From NCBI RefSeq assembly GCF_900167915.1, contig NZ_FUYM01000004.1, positions 372,001-436,000 of the forward strand: 64,000 bases of DNA, written 5' to 3'. The position numbers and the translations under genes are program-made. Below are positions 45,448 through 54,659 of the stretch, piece after piece. Under the pieces are notes generated by a model. The model saw only the letters and a list, made by a program, of their open reading frames with translations. It did not search any database and was not told the origin of the DNA. Within the stretch, counting starts at the first letter, position 1, and each line of letters starts with the position of its first letter. Source of the DNA: Rhizorhabdus histidinilytica (GTDB lineage Bacteria > Pseudomonadota > Alphaproteobacteria > Sphingomonadales > Sphingomonadaceae).

Positions 45448-47496
45448 TCAGGCTGCGAGATGGATGTGGTAGTTGCCGAACCGGTCGACCGAGACGCGGT
45501 GCGGCGGCGGGACGACACAGGTCACCGAAGGCTCCTGCACGATGGCGGGGCCGGCGAAGCTCATGCCCGGCTCGAGCCGCAGGCCGTCGTAGATCACCGC
45601 TTCGTGGATGCCGTGCTGGTCGAAGTCGACCGTCCGCCGGCCGATCACCGCCTCCTCCAGCGCCAGCCCGGTCACCGACTTCTCCGCCAGGTCGGGCTTG
45701 GGCACCGCCACCGTCGCGACGAGGTGGAAATTGACGATCTCGATCGGGTTGGGCAGCCGATAGGTGAAGCGCTTCTCATGCGCCGCGTGGAAGGCTTCGC
45801 GCGTGGCCTCGACGTCGATCGTGCCATCCGGCGACCGCACGGCGGCAATCTTCACCGTATGCTCCTGGCCGATGTAGCGCATGTCCAGGAAATGCTCGAA
45901 ACCGACATCGCCCTGGCCGTAATCGGCGCCGGCCTGCTGCTCGATCGCCGCGAAGCCCTCCGCGATCTGCGGAGCCGAGACAGGATCGAGCCGGGTCAAG
46001 CGGGTCTGCAGATAGTCGCGGCGCAGATCGGTCAGCAGCATGCCCCAGGCCGAGAATACCGATGAGTTGACCGGCACGATCACATGCGGGACGCGCAGTT
46101 CCTCGGCCAGCGCGACGGCGTGCATCGCTCCGCCCCCGCCAAACGCCATCAGCGCGAAGTCGCGCGGGTCATAGCCCTTGTTGGTCGATACCAGCCGCAA
46201 CGCGGCGGTCATGTTGGCATTGGCGATGCGGACGATACCGCGCGCAACCTCCTCCTTCGACAGGCCCAGCCGTTCCTGCAGCGGCGCGAACGCGGCATCG
46301 ACCGCCGCCCAGTCCGGCTCGCGCTCGCCGCCGACGAAGCTCGCCGGATCGATGCGGCCGAGGACGAGGTTGGCGTCGGTGGTGGTGGCGCTGGTCCCGC
46401 CATGGCCATAAGCCGCCGGCCCCGGACGGGCGCCAGCCGATTTCGGCCCGACATGGAGCTTGTCGCCCTCGTCGATCCAGGCGATCGATCCCCCGCCATT
46501 GCCGATCTCGACGATCTCGGAGACCGCCGTCTGAATCGGATAACCTGGGTTCCGCGCGTCGCGCTCGATATGATATTCGGTGGTGACCTTGACCTCGCCG
46601 TCCTCGACCAGGGTGCACTTCGCGGTGGTCCCGCCGATGTCGAGGACGATCAGGTTGGGCTCGCCGATATGCCTGCCCATATAGGCGGCGGCGAAGATGC
46701 CGCTCGCGGGGCCCGATTCCACCATCGCGATAGGATTGGCCTTGGCCGCCTTGGCGGTGGCGATGCCACCGTTCGACTGCATCATGTAGAGCGGCCGGTT
46801 GTAGCCGCCGTCCCTCAGCTGGTCCTCGAGCCGCTCGATATAGCGCTGGGTGATCGGATGGACGTAGGTCGACAGGATCGTGGTGTTCGTCCGTTCATAT
46901 TCGCGCCATTCGCGGCTCACCTCGTGCGATGCGAGCACCGAGACCTCGGGCCAGAGCCGGCGGATCTCGGCGATCACCGCCTGCTCGTTCGACGGCTCGA
47001 CATAGGCGTGGAGGAAGGCGACCGCGATCGCCTCGACCCCGTTCCAGCGGAAATGGTCGAGCAGGTCCGGCAGCGGCCCCAGGTCGACCGCGCGCTTGAT
47101 CTCGCCACGGAACGTCACCCGCTCGTCCAGCTCGGCGCGCAGATAGCGTTCGACGAAGGGCTTGGGCTTGCGGAAGTTGAAGTTGAACAGGTCGGGCCGG
47201 TTGCCGCGCGCGATCTCGATCACGTCGCGGAAGCCTCGGGTGGTGATCAGCGCCGTCCTGACGCCCTTGCGCTCGGTCAGGGCGTTGATGACCACTGTCG
47301 AGCCATGGGCGAAGAAGTCGAGCCGGCTGATCGGCACGCCCGACTTGTCCAGCGCGTTGAGCACGCCTTCGTCGAAATTGGGTGGGGTGGTGTCGGCCTT
47401 GGCGGTGCGGACGGCGCCGCACTGGCCGGTCGCCGGATCAACCTCGTAGAAAACGAGATCGGTGAAGGTCCCGCCGACGTCGCTGGATGCGCGCAC
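45448..47496 (-). CDS. hyuA: Hydantoinase A/oxoprolinase-family subunit
   Basis: 682 residues from GTG 47496, with GGAG spanning the upstream cupin stop. The actin-like ATPase marks are DVGGTFTD (6-13), FAHGSTVVINAL, MMQSNGGIATAKAAKANPIAMVESGPASG and VLDIGGTTAKC, followed by GNGGGSIAWIDEG. It supplies ATP-dependent phosphoryl activation to the HyuB partner. It lies in an operon with the racemase-like and cupin genes upstream and HyuB, MDR and amidohydrolase genes downstream. In this company a cyclic amide or ketone is the likely substrate class. Confidence 0.92.
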   Translation of the reverse strand: MRASSDVGGTFTDLVFYEVDPATGQCGAVRTAKADTTPPNFDEGVLNALDKSGVPISRLDFFAHGSTVVINALTERKGVRTALITTRGFRDVIEIARGNRPDLFNFNFRKPKPFVERYLRAELDERVTFRGEIKRAVDLGPLPDLLDHFRWNGVEAIAVAFLHAYVEPSNEQAVIAEIRRLWPEVSVLASHEVSREWREYERTNTTILSTYVHPITQRYIERLEDQLRDGGYNRPLYMMQSNGGIATAKAAKANPIAMVESGPASGIFAAAYMGRHIGEPNLIVLDIGGTTAKCTLVEDGEVKVTTEYHIERDARNPGYPIQTAVSEIVEIGNGGGSIAWIDEGDKLHVGPKSAGARPGPAAYGHGGTSATTTDANLVLGRIDPASFVGGEREPDWAAVDAAFAPLQERLGLSKEEVARGIVRIANANMTAALRLVSTNKGYDPRDFALMAFGGGGAMHAVALAEELRVPHVIVPVNSSVFSAWGMLLTDLRRDYLQTRLTRLDPVSAPQIAEGFAAIEQQAGADYGQGDVGFEHFLDMRYIGQEHTVKIAAVRSPDGTIDVEATREAFHAAHEKRFTYRLPNPIEIVNFHLVATVAVPKPDLAEKSVTGLALEEAVIGRRTVDFDQHGIHEAVIYDGLRLEPGMSFAGPAIVQEPSVTCVVPPPHRVSVDRFGNYHIHLAA

Positions 47497-47500
47497 CTTG

Positions 47501-47827
47501 TTACTCCTGCTCTTCGGCGACGAGGAAATAGGCGACGCGGCCGGCCGACAGGGTCAGCGTCGCATGGGGTTCGCCCGCCGGGATGACGACCAGGCTATCG
47601 CGCCCGACCCGGGTAGTGCCCTCGGGCGTCTCGACGTCGAATTCACCGTCGAGGATGAACGATATCTCGGTGCCGGCATGGGCCGAGTAGCCCTCGGCGG
47701 GATGGCGCACCCCCACCGGGAAGGCCGCCATGCCATAGGTGGTGGTGACCCGCCCCGACGAGACCGTCTCGCCAAGGTTTTCGATCTGGACGACCGCGTC
47801 GTCCCATTGCATCGGAATGATCTGCAC
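47501..47827 (-). CDS. Small single-domain cupin
   Basis: 108 residues, one cupin barrel: HAGTEISFILDGEFDVETPEG holds the first motif and IPAGEPHATLTL the second, giving possible His/Glu metal ligands. Such proteins can be isomerases, dioxygenases or ligand sensors. It is squeezed between the racemase-like gene (12 bp) and hyuA (4 bp), so it is co-translated with them. Its small size and position suggest an auxiliary role for the HyuAB substrate, for example tautomerisation or binding, but no function can be assigned. Confidence 0.8.
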   Translation of the reverse strand: MQIIPMQWDDAVVQIENLGETVSSGRVTTTYGMAAFPVGVRHPAEGYSAHAGTEISFILDGEFDVETPEGTTRVGRDSLVVIPAGEPHATLTLSAGRVAYFLVAEEQE

Positions 47828-47839
47828 GAGATTCTGTCC

Positions 47840-48631
47840 TCAATAGCGGACGCGATTGCCGATCGGCGGCGGGGCGGAGAAGATGCCGAAGGCTTGGAGT
47901 TCGGCCTCGGGCGGCGGGGCGCAGCTCCAGCGACGGCTGGGCGACCAGTCGAACCGGCGGCGCAGCGAACCGAGATATTCGGCCATGGTGAAGGCGGCGA
48001 GGATCGGGTCGATCACCGGCACGCCCAGCTCCCTCTGGACGATCTCGTTCATGCCGAACGAGCAGGTGCAGCCGAGGATCAGCGCCTCGGCCTTGTCCTC
48101 CTCGATCGCGATCCGGCCCGCCTCGAGGATGCGGGCGGTGGTGAGCTCGCAGTCCTTCTGAAGATCGGGCACGCCGATCCCGATCGCACGCATCGAGGCG
48201 AGGTTATGGGCATAGCCATAGGCCTCGACCCGCTCGCGCATCTGAACCGCCCATTTCTCCTGGCCGATGATGATCGAGAAGCGATTGGCAAGATTGGCGG
48301 CGATCTGGACCGACGCCTGGCACGGCGCGACCACGACCGTCCGCCCCGATATCTCGCGCGCATCCTCCAGCCCCGGATCGTAGAAGCATCCGATCACCAT
48401 CGCGTCATAGGCTTCGGCATCGGCCATCCGAGCCAGTCGGACCATGTCGGCGACGATCAGCGCCTCATAGGTCCGATATTCGAGATGGTTGGGCAGCGGT
48501 GCGGTGCTCAGCGAGACGACGTCGATCTCGGTATCGGCCGCCTTCACGCCGGCCATCAATCCTCCCATCGGCGCGTCGTAATCGGGATATCCCACCGGAT
48601 TGACCCACAGGACCCTGGTCGTCTGCGACAT
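47840..48631 (-). CDS. Asp/Glu/hydantoin racemase-superfamily protein
   Basis: 263 residues from ATG 48631, preceded by GGGAGAGG; the frame runs on further upstream without support. The two catalytic-type cysteines lie in MVIGCFYDPG (Cys82) and LILGCTCSFG (Cys188), as in aspartate and hydantoin racemases, maleate isomerase and arylmalonate decarboxylase. It leads the HyuAB operon. Its pairing with HyuA/HyuB makes hydantoin racemase the simplest reading. The C-terminal tail (RRRFDWSPSRRWSCAPPPEAELQAF) is longer than usual. A 92-bp gap separates it from the TBDR at 48724. Confidence 0.87.
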   Translation of the reverse strand: MSQTTRVLWVNPVGYPDYDAPMGGLMAGVKAADTEIDVVSLSTAPLPNHLEYRTYEALIVADMVRLARMADAEAYDAMVIGCFYDPGLEDAREISGRTVVVAPCQASVQIAANLANRFSIIIGQEKWAVQMRERVEAYGYAHNLASMRAIGIGVPDLQKDCELTTARILEAGRIAIEEDKAEALILGCTCSFGMNEIVQRELGVPVIDPILAAFTMAEYLGSLRRRFDWSPSRRWSCAPPPEAELQAFGIFSAPPPIGNRVRY

Positions 48632-48693
48632 GGCAAAGCCTCTCCCTCGCGCCGGCCCCGAGGGGGCCGGCGGTTCTTCCTTCAGCGTGGTGG

Positions 48694-48716
48694 GAGGGGC
48701 GCACGAGGCGCCCCTC
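48694..48716 (-). terminator. Hairpin after the TBDR at 48724
   Basis: GAGGGGCGC (48694-48702) and GCGCCCCTC (48708-48716) form a perfect 9-bp stem with a 5-nt loop, beginning 7 nt after the stop of the TBDR gene. There is no T-run. It would separate the TBDR from the following racemase/HyuAB operon. Confidence 0.55.
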
Positions 48717-48723
48717 GTGGCGA

Positions 48724-50976
48724 TCAGAACCTTACCGTCAGATCGATCGACCAGGTTCGCGGCAGTCCGGTCTGGGCGAAGCCACCCAGCACCCATTCGG
48801 CGTTGTACTTCTTGTCGAAGAGGTTATCGACCGAGGCGATCAGCGACCAGCTCCCGTCCGGTTTCTCGATGCCGAGGCGGGCGTTGAACAGCTCATAGGA
48901 GCTGCGCGCGGTCGAGTTCTCCGGGTCCCAATATTGCTTGCCGTGATGATCGACATCGCCGCGGGCGAAGATGCCGATATCATCCGTGATCGGGGTCCGA
49001 TACTGGACGCCCATCGACCAGGTATCCTTCGGCACATAGGGCGTCCAGTTGCCGACCTGCGCGGGATCGACCGCATAGGCCTTGATACGGCTGTGCGTGT
49101 AGCCATAGTTGGCGAAGGCATCGAGGCCGTCGGCGATCTTCGCCTGAGCCTCCAGCTCGAAGCCGGTCGAACGGACGCGGTCGATGTTGACCAGCACCTG
49201 CGCACCGATCGAGCCGATGAACACGAAGTAGAGCGGGTTCTCGTCCTTTGTCGTGTAGAAGGTACCGTTCAGGCGCAGCCGGCGCCCGAACAGGTCGCTC
49301 TTGAAGCCGGCTTCGAACGTCTCGGCCTTCTCCTGCTTGACGACGTCCGACACGCCCGTGACCCCGGCCGCGGCGGCGACAGCCGATACGCCGCTCTGGT
49401 TGAACTGGCCCGACCGGAAGCCGACACCCCACGAACCGAACAGGTTGAGGTTGTCGCTGACCTTGTACTTCGCCGAGAATTTCGGCTGGAACAGGTCGTA
49501 GCTGTTGCGCTTGATGCAGTTGTCGGGCGTCGCCGCAGAACAGCCGATCGGCAGCGAACCGGTCTGGTCCGGGCGGACCGCCTGGCGGCGGCGATCCTTG
49601 TCGTAGCGGCCCGCGAAGGACAGTTCGAGCCGGTCGGTCACGTCATAGGCGACGTTGCCGAACAGCGCCCAGGCGCGGTTATGGTTGTCGTCGGCGAGGA
49701 AGGACAGTGTCGGGTTCACCGGATTGTTGAACTGCGGCTGCCGCTTGACGGTGACGATGCCCTGGAGATTGTCGTCGCCGGTCGTCGTCGAGATGAAGCG
49801 CTTGGTGTCCAGATAATAGGCGCCGGCCATCCAGCGGAAGGGCTGGTTCGACGGTGACGTGATCCGCAGCTCGTTCGACCAGGCCTTCAGATTTTCATAT
49901 TGGGTCTGCGTCCCGTCGGTCCCGAAAACGTCGACGCTGGCGGTGTAGGGGAATTGGTCGCCCTGGATATACTCCTTCACCTGGTCATAGGCGGTGACGT
50001 TGGTGATCGTGGCGAAGCCGGCGTCATATTGCAGCCGCAGCGATACCTGCTTCGTGGTGCGCAGATTATAGCCGAGGTTGGTCGCACAATAGCTCCGTGA
50101 CACGCGATTGGCGTCGGGCGCCGGGCCGCCGAACGGATTGGTCAGATCGAGGAAGCAGGGCCGGGCCGGATCGAAATTGGCAGACTGATACTGGAAATTG
50201 CCGCCGCCGCCTTCGGTCCGCCCATATTGGGCCTTGAGGTCGACGGTGAAGTCCGGGCTCAGTTCGGCGAAGAGCTGACCGCGCAGGTTCAGGTCCTCGA
50301 CGCCGTCCACTTTCCGGTCGAGATGGACGTTGCGGTAATAGCCGCCGAGATCGCGATAGGCGCCCGACACGCGGAAGCGGAGCGCATCGCCCATCAGCGG
50401 GCCCGACACAGATCCCCGCACGCGATAGTCGTCGCCGCGGCCATAGCCGGCCGAGGCCGTTCCCTCGAGGTCCTTGCTCGGCGCCTTGGTGGTGATGACG
50501 ATCGCGCCGCCGATGGCGTTGCGGCCATAGAGCGCACCTTGCGGGCCACGCAGTACCTCGATCCGCTCGAGGTCGAAAAGCTCCTGGGTCAACTGGCGCG
50601 AGGTGACCTGCTGGACGCCGTCGATGACGACGGCGACCGGGCTCTCGCCGTTACGAACCTGCGACACACCGCGGATGGTCAGGAAGGAAACGCCGGCGCT
50701 TTGCGACTGGTTGATCGAGACGTTGGGCGTCGACGACAGGAAGTCGCTGACTCCTTCGATCTTGCGATCGGCGATCGACTGCGCCGAGAAGGCCGTCACC
50801 GCCAGCGGAATGTCCTGAAGCCGCTCGTTGCGGAGCCGGGCGCTGACCACGATGTCCTCGACACCGACGGCCTGCGTCTCCAGGGCGGGATTCTCCTGAG
50901 CCCAGGCCGGCAACGCGCCCATCAGGCACACCATCGCCACACCGCCCTTGAGCACTCGTCTGAATGGACCTGTCAT
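48724..50976 (-). CDS. TonB-dependent receptor upstream of the HyuAB operon
   Basis: 750 residues from ATG 50976, preceded by GGGGAGAAGC; the open frame extends 34 codons upstream without a ribosome site. The signal peptide ends LPAWAQEN. The TonB box is VEDIVVSARLRNERLQDIP. Plug motifs are FLTIRGVSQVRNGESPVAVVIDG and IEVLRGPQGALYGRNAIGGAIVITT. The barrel ends IDLTVRF with the terminal Phe. It is followed by the racemase/HyuAB operon on the same strand and preceded by the LAL regulator gene and G-rich repeats, so it may be the regulated uptake route of that operon. Confidence 0.93.
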   Translation of the reverse strand: MTGPFRRVLKGGVAMVCLMGALPAWAQENPALETQAVGVEDIVVSARLRNERLQDIPLAVTAFSAQSIADRKIEGVSDFLSSTPNVSINQSQSAGVSFLTIRGVSQVRNGESPVAVVIDGVQQVTSRQLTQELFDLERIEVLRGPQGALYGRNAIGGAIVITTKAPSKDLEGTASAGYGRGDDYRVRGSVSGPLMGDALRFRVSGAYRDLGGYYRNVHLDRKVDGVEDLNLRGQLFAELSPDFTVDLKAQYGRTEGGGGNFQYQSANFDPARPCFLDLTNPFGGPAPDANRVSRSYCATNLGYNLRTTKQVSLRLQYDAGFATITNVTAYDQVKEYIQGDQFPYTASVDVFGTDGTQTQYENLKAWSNELRITSPSNQPFRWMAGAYYLDTKRFISTTTGDDNLQGIVTVKRQPQFNNPVNPTLSFLADDNHNRAWALFGNVAYDVTDRLELSFAGRYDKDRRRQAVRPDQTGSLPIGCSAATPDNCIKRNSYDLFQPKFSAKYKVSDNLNLFGSWGVGFRSGQFNQSGVSAVAAAAGVTGVSDVVKQEKAETFEAGFKSDLFGRRLRLNGTFYTTKDENPLYFVFIGSIGAQVLVNIDRVRSTGFELEAQAKIADGLDAFANYGYTHSRIKAYAVDPAQVGNWTPYVPKDTWSMGVQYRTPITDDIGIFARGDVDHHGKQYWDPENSTARSSYELFNARLGIEKPDGSWSLIASVDNLFDKKYNAEWVLGGFAQTGLPRTWSIDLTVRF

Positions 50977-51115
50977 GCTTCTCCCCTTTTCGGATGCCGC
51001 GCCGGCGGGGCCTTCCGTCCCTTCCGGTCGCCATGGTTCCTCCACCTCCCGTGTCGATCCGCGGCGGTTTCGAGACAATGTCGGGGAAGCATAGTCCAGG
51101 GTGGGATTCCGAGGA

Positions 51116-51135
51116 GGTATCCCCCTCCCCTCCCC
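51116..51135 (-). promoter_or_regulatory. MalT-box-like G-rich repeats upstream of the TBDR
   Basis: On the minus strand 51116-51135 reads GGGGAGGGGAGGGGGATACC, tandem GGGGA units close to the MalT box GGGGA(T/G)GAGG. It lies about 140-160 bp upstream of the TBDR start and directly after the stop of the LAL-type regulator gene, in the orientation expected for activation of the TBDR. The match is imperfect and the link to the regulator is inference. Confidence 0.45.
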
Positions 51136-51158
51136 AAAAACCTACCCGAAAGAGCAGG

Positions 51159-53843
51159 TCAGATGAGCCCGAGTTCGCGGGCCCGCGCAACTGCCTGTGT
51201 CCGGCGCGCGACGTCGAGCTTGGCGAAGACATTCTTGAGATGGAACTTCACCGTGTGCTCGGTCATGTCGAGCAGACGGGCGATCTCCTTGTTGGAGCGC
51301 CCATGGGCGAGCTCCTCGAGCACCTCGCGCTCGCGGAGGCTCAGCCCGGCATCGCCGCCATCGCCGCCGCGCATGTCCCCCTGCCGGGCCAGCCGCGCGA
51401 CCAGGGTCGCCGCGAAGTCGACCACGAGGATGTCGACATAGGCGTCCTGCGCGTGGCGCCCGACGGCGCGGAGCAGCGGCATCGCTCCGCGGCTGGCGAG
51501 AAACGGGCCGTAGGCGGCCTCGGGGGCCGCCAGGGCCAGTGCCTCGACCATGTCCTCGATCGCCTGCACGCGTGAGCCGGACAGGTCGAGCAGTTGGGCG
51601 CGCGCCACCAATATCCGAATGACATGGAGGAAGGCGCCGAGCTCGCGGGCGCAGGCCAGCGCGTCGGTCAGCGTGCGGATCGCCCTCGATCGGTCGATCG
51701 CGGCGAAATGCGCGGCGAGGCCCAGCCGGCTTTCGAGATAGGTGAGCCAGACGAAGGGATCGGCCTTCCATGCCTCATCGGGCAGTGCCTGACGCAGCCC
51801 CAGCGCGATCGTCGTACGATCGGCGGGGCCGTCGCCCATCAGGGTGAAGGCGTCGGCCAGACGGTCCAGCCTTTCGAGCCCGCGCGCGCGCGCGATCCGG
51901 CGTAGCCGTTCAAGCGCGCGCTCCGGATCGTTCAGCAGGCCGTGCTCGACGATGAGCGCGCTGTAGTAGATGTCGACCCAGCCGTCATAGCTTTCGACCT
52001 GGTCGAGGTCGGAGCGTATCTGCTCGGCCGGGAGATCGGTCTCCCCACCCGCCCAGAATTTCTGGCTGCTCGCCAGCAGGCGCGACATGGCCCGAAGGCC
52101 GGGATCATAGGCGAAATTCTCCTCGGCCATGCGCTGGGCAACGCCGAAATGCGCCTCCGCGGCGCGCAACCTGCCCTGGTAGAGCGCCGCCAGCCCGGCG
52201 TGGAGATAGCAATAGTTGAGGCCCAGCATGGTGCGTGCCTGCCGCATCCAGCGCATCGCCTGCTGGGCGCGACGATCGGCCGCGCCGAAGCGGCCCAGCG
52301 CGAGATCGTAGACGACGAGATGGCAGGACAGGATCGAGCGCGTCACTGCATCGGCGGACACCATCGCGTTCAGTTCGGCGTCGCGCCTTTCCAGCTCAGC
52401 AAGGTCGATATGATGGTCCTCATAGACAGTCAGCAGCACGCCGACGTTCAGCAGGTCGCGTTCGAGCGCCGCGTCCCCCGGGGCGGCGGCGTCGCGCGCC
52501 GCGACGGCGATGTCGAACAGGATGCGCGCTTCGGGCAGCAGCCCGTCCTTGATGCATGAATAAGCCTTGGCCACCGATATCCGGGGATAGGCATGGATCA
52601 CCGCGTCCGGCAGCTGCTGGAGCAGGCCGCGCAGATAGCCGATCCCGCCGAACAGGATCAGCTCCCAACCACCCGCATCCTCGATCAGCTTGGCGCAGCG
52701 GGCATAGTCCCCGCTGAGCCGGGCGTGGCGGACGGCGTCCGACATGTAGCCGTTCTGCTCATACCAGCGCGATGCTCGCCGGTGCACCTCGTCGACCGCT
52801 GCGTCGCCGAAGCGCCGGCGCTGCTCGTTGCGCAGATATTCGGCGAAGAGATGATGATAGCGATAGCCCGCGCCGCCTTCGACAGTGGGAACGATCAGCG
52901 CCCCCAGCGGCTCGAGCCGCGCGATCGTCCGGAGGCTGTCCGGACGTTCGGTGACAGCGGCCGCGAGCCGGTCGTTGAAATGCTCGAGCGGCGCTGTCTG
53001 CAGCAGGAAGGACTGGAGGTCGGGCTCCAGGCCGCTGACGATCTGGTCGGCCAGATAGGTCGCTATATGCCCGGAATCGCCGTGGAAATTGTCAAACCGC
53101 ACATTCGATGGATCGTCTCCGACGAGCAGCCGGGCCAATTGGACCGCGACCGGCCAGCCCTCGGTGCGTTCGAGCAACAGCGCCAGCGCCTCTTCGCCGA
53201 TCGGTTGTTCGAAGACCTCGGCGAGTTCGTCGGCCGTGAAACGGAGCGCTTCGCTCGTCAGTTCGTCGGCGCGACCAGCCGCGAGGAGATGCGCGATGTC
53301 GAAGGGCAGCGGCGACCGCGACGTGACGACGAAGGTCATGTTGGTCGGGATGTTCTGCAGCAGTCCGCGCAGCATGGCATCGACCGCCGGCGAGGCCAGT
53401 CGATAATAATCGTCGAGGACGACCAGCACCGGCCGCTCCGCGCGTGCGATCGCATCGAGCATGGTCGACAATGCGGGTGGGATGCCGCTTGCGAAGAATC
53501 CCTCTTCGGCACCGGCCTCGAGCCCCTGGAGGTCGAGCCCCGCGGTCGACAGCGACGCCACCAGATAGGATAGGAACTGGGTCGGTTCGGCGTCGCCCTC
53601 GTCGAGCGACAGCCAGGCGACCACCGTCCCGCGATCGCGCTCCTCGCGGCACCATTCGGCGACCGTCGTCGATTTCGCATAGCCTGCCGGCGCGATCACC
53701 GTCGCGAGGTCGAGCCCGAACCAGCGCTGCATCCGCGCCCGCAGCCGGGGGCGGCCGACCAGGCGAACATTGTTCCGGGGCAGCTCGAGCTTCGACCGGA
53801 GCAACCAGGGGCGTGCCATTTCCGGGTCAATCTGGTCAGACAT
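51159..53843 (-). CDS. LuxR-family LAL regulator (MalT-like)
   Basis: 894 residues, the size of MalT-type LAL (large ATP-binding LuxR) activators. An N-terminal STAND NTPase has Walker A APAGYAKST (51-59) and Walker B LVVLDDYYR. A long helical TPR-like sensor region covers about 330-800. The C-terminal LuxR HTH (about 833-894) has LSLREREVLEELAHGRSNKEIARLLDM and TEHTVKFHLKNVF. Such proteins bind an inducer and ATP, oligomerise and activate transcription. It lies upstream of the TBDR at 48724, with MalT-box-like repeats in between, and is the likely activator of that TBDR and perhaps of the HyuAB operon. Confidence 0.92.
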   Translation of the reverse strand: MSDQIDPEMARPWLLRSKLELPRNNVRLVGRPRLRARMQRWFGLDLATVIAPAGYAKSTTVAEWCREERDRGTVVAWLSLDEGDAEPTQFLSYLVASLSTAGLDLQGLEAGAEEGFFASGIPPALSTMLDAIARAERPVLVVLDDYYRLASPAVDAMLRGLLQNIPTNMTFVVTSRSPLPFDIAHLLAAGRADELTSEALRFTADELAEVFEQPIGEEALALLLERTEGWPVAVQLARLLVGDDPSNVRFDNFHGDSGHIATYLADQIVSGLEPDLQSFLLQTAPLEHFNDRLAAAVTERPDSLRTIARLEPLGALIVPTVEGGAGYRYHHLFAEYLRNEQRRRFGDAAVDEVHRRASRWYEQNGYMSDAVRHARLSGDYARCAKLIEDAGGWELILFGGIGYLRGLLQQLPDAVIHAYPRISVAKAYSCIKDGLLPEARILFDIAVAARDAAAPGDAALERDLLNVGVLLTVYEDHHIDLAELERRDAELNAMVSADAVTRSILSCHLVVYDLALGRFGAADRRAQQAMRWMRQARTMLGLNYCYLHAGLAALYQGRLRAAEAHFGVAQRMAEENFAYDPGLRAMSRLLASSQKFWAGGETDLPAEQIRSDLDQVESYDGWVDIYYSALIVEHGLLNDPERALERLRRIARARGLERLDRLADAFTLMGDGPADRTTIALGLRQALPDEAWKADPFVWLTYLESRLGLAAHFAAIDRSRAIRTLTDALACARELGAFLHVIRILVARAQLLDLSGSRVQAIEDMVEALALAAPEAAYGPFLASRGAMPLLRAVGRHAQDAYVDILVVDFAATLVARLARQGDMRGGDGGDAGLSLREREVLEELAHGRSNKEIARLLDMTEHTVKFHLKNVFAKLDVARRTQAVARARELGLI

Positions 53844-53867
53844 GACCCCGTATCCCCCGAATGATGC

Positions 53868-54659
53868 TCAGCGGCAATATGAGCCTGCACATGCGCCGAT
53901 GCCGCGCGCACCGTCCGGCACGGGGTCGGCCGCCACGGCACCGATCAGGATCAGCGTCGGAAGTCCCTCGGCAAAGGCCCGTGTCGCCAGCGGCAGGAGG
54001 TCGAGCCGGGTCCGCAACTGCCTTTCGTTGGGCAGGCTGACATTGCACATGATCAGCACCGGCGTGGCGGGCGCCAGCCCTGCGCCGATCAGCGAGCGGC
54101 TGAGCTCGGTGGCGGCTTCCCGCCCCATATAGACGGCCAGAGTCGACTGGCCGTCGGCGAGGGCCGTCCAATCCAGATCAAGGCACGTCCCCCGCTGGCT
54201 GTGCGCAGTGACGAATTGGACGCGGCGGGCGACGCCGCGAAGCGACAGCGAGATTCCGGCGGACGCCGCGGCGGCGCTCGCCGTGGTGATCCCCGGACAG
54301 ACCCACGCCGGAATCCCCGCTTCGCGCAACGCGTCGAGCTCCTCGGCCGATCGCCCGAACAGCGAAGGATCGCCCCCCTTGAGCCGCACAACCCGTTTTC
54401 CCGCCAGCGCCGCCTCGATGAGCAGGTCGTTGATCGATGCCTGCGGCTTCGAATGCCGGCCAGAGCGTTTGCCGACGCTCACCCGTTCGGCATCGCCGGC
54501 GGCGAGATCGAGGATGGCGGGCCCGACCAGCGCGTCGTGGAAGAGGATGTCGGCGGCCGCGATCAGCCGCTCGGCCTTGCGGGTCAACAGGTCGGGGTCA
54601 CCCGGCCCGGCGCCGACCAGCCAGACGGTTCCAGGCGCGATCGCTTCATCCGGCGGCAT
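53868..54659 (-). CDS. cobA: Uroporphyrinogen-III C-methyltransferase
   Basis: 263 residues from ATG 54659, overlapping the nasA 3' end by 14 bp; the longer frame (to 54767) would overlap much more. SUMT signature: VWLVGAGPGDPDLLT near the N-terminus, VRLKGGDPSLFGRSAEE, and a conserved VCPGITTASAAAASAGISLS. It makes precorrin-2 from uroporphyrinogen III, the first step to siroheme, which NirB needs. Co-transcription with nirB, nirD and nasA explains its position. It has no CysG-type dehydrogenase/ferrochelatase domain, so those steps must be encoded elsewhere. Confidence 0.93.
   Translation of the reverse strand: MPPDEAIAPGTVWLVGAGPGDPDLLTRKAERLIAAADILFHDALVGPAILDLAAGDAERVSVGKRSGRHSKPQASINDLLIEAALAGKRVVRLKGGDPSLFGRSAEELDALREAGIPAWVCPGITTASAAAASAGISLSLRGVARRVQFVTAHSQRGTCLDLDWTALADGQSTLAVYMGREAATELSRSLIGAGLAPATPVLIMCNVSLPNERQLRTRLDLLPLATRAFAEGLPTLILIGAVAADPVPDGARGIGACAGSYCR

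Noticed and set aside
48632-48723. Riboswitch before the racemase gene
   Set aside because: The only structure is a simple hairpin placed directly after the TBDR stop; it fits a terminator better.
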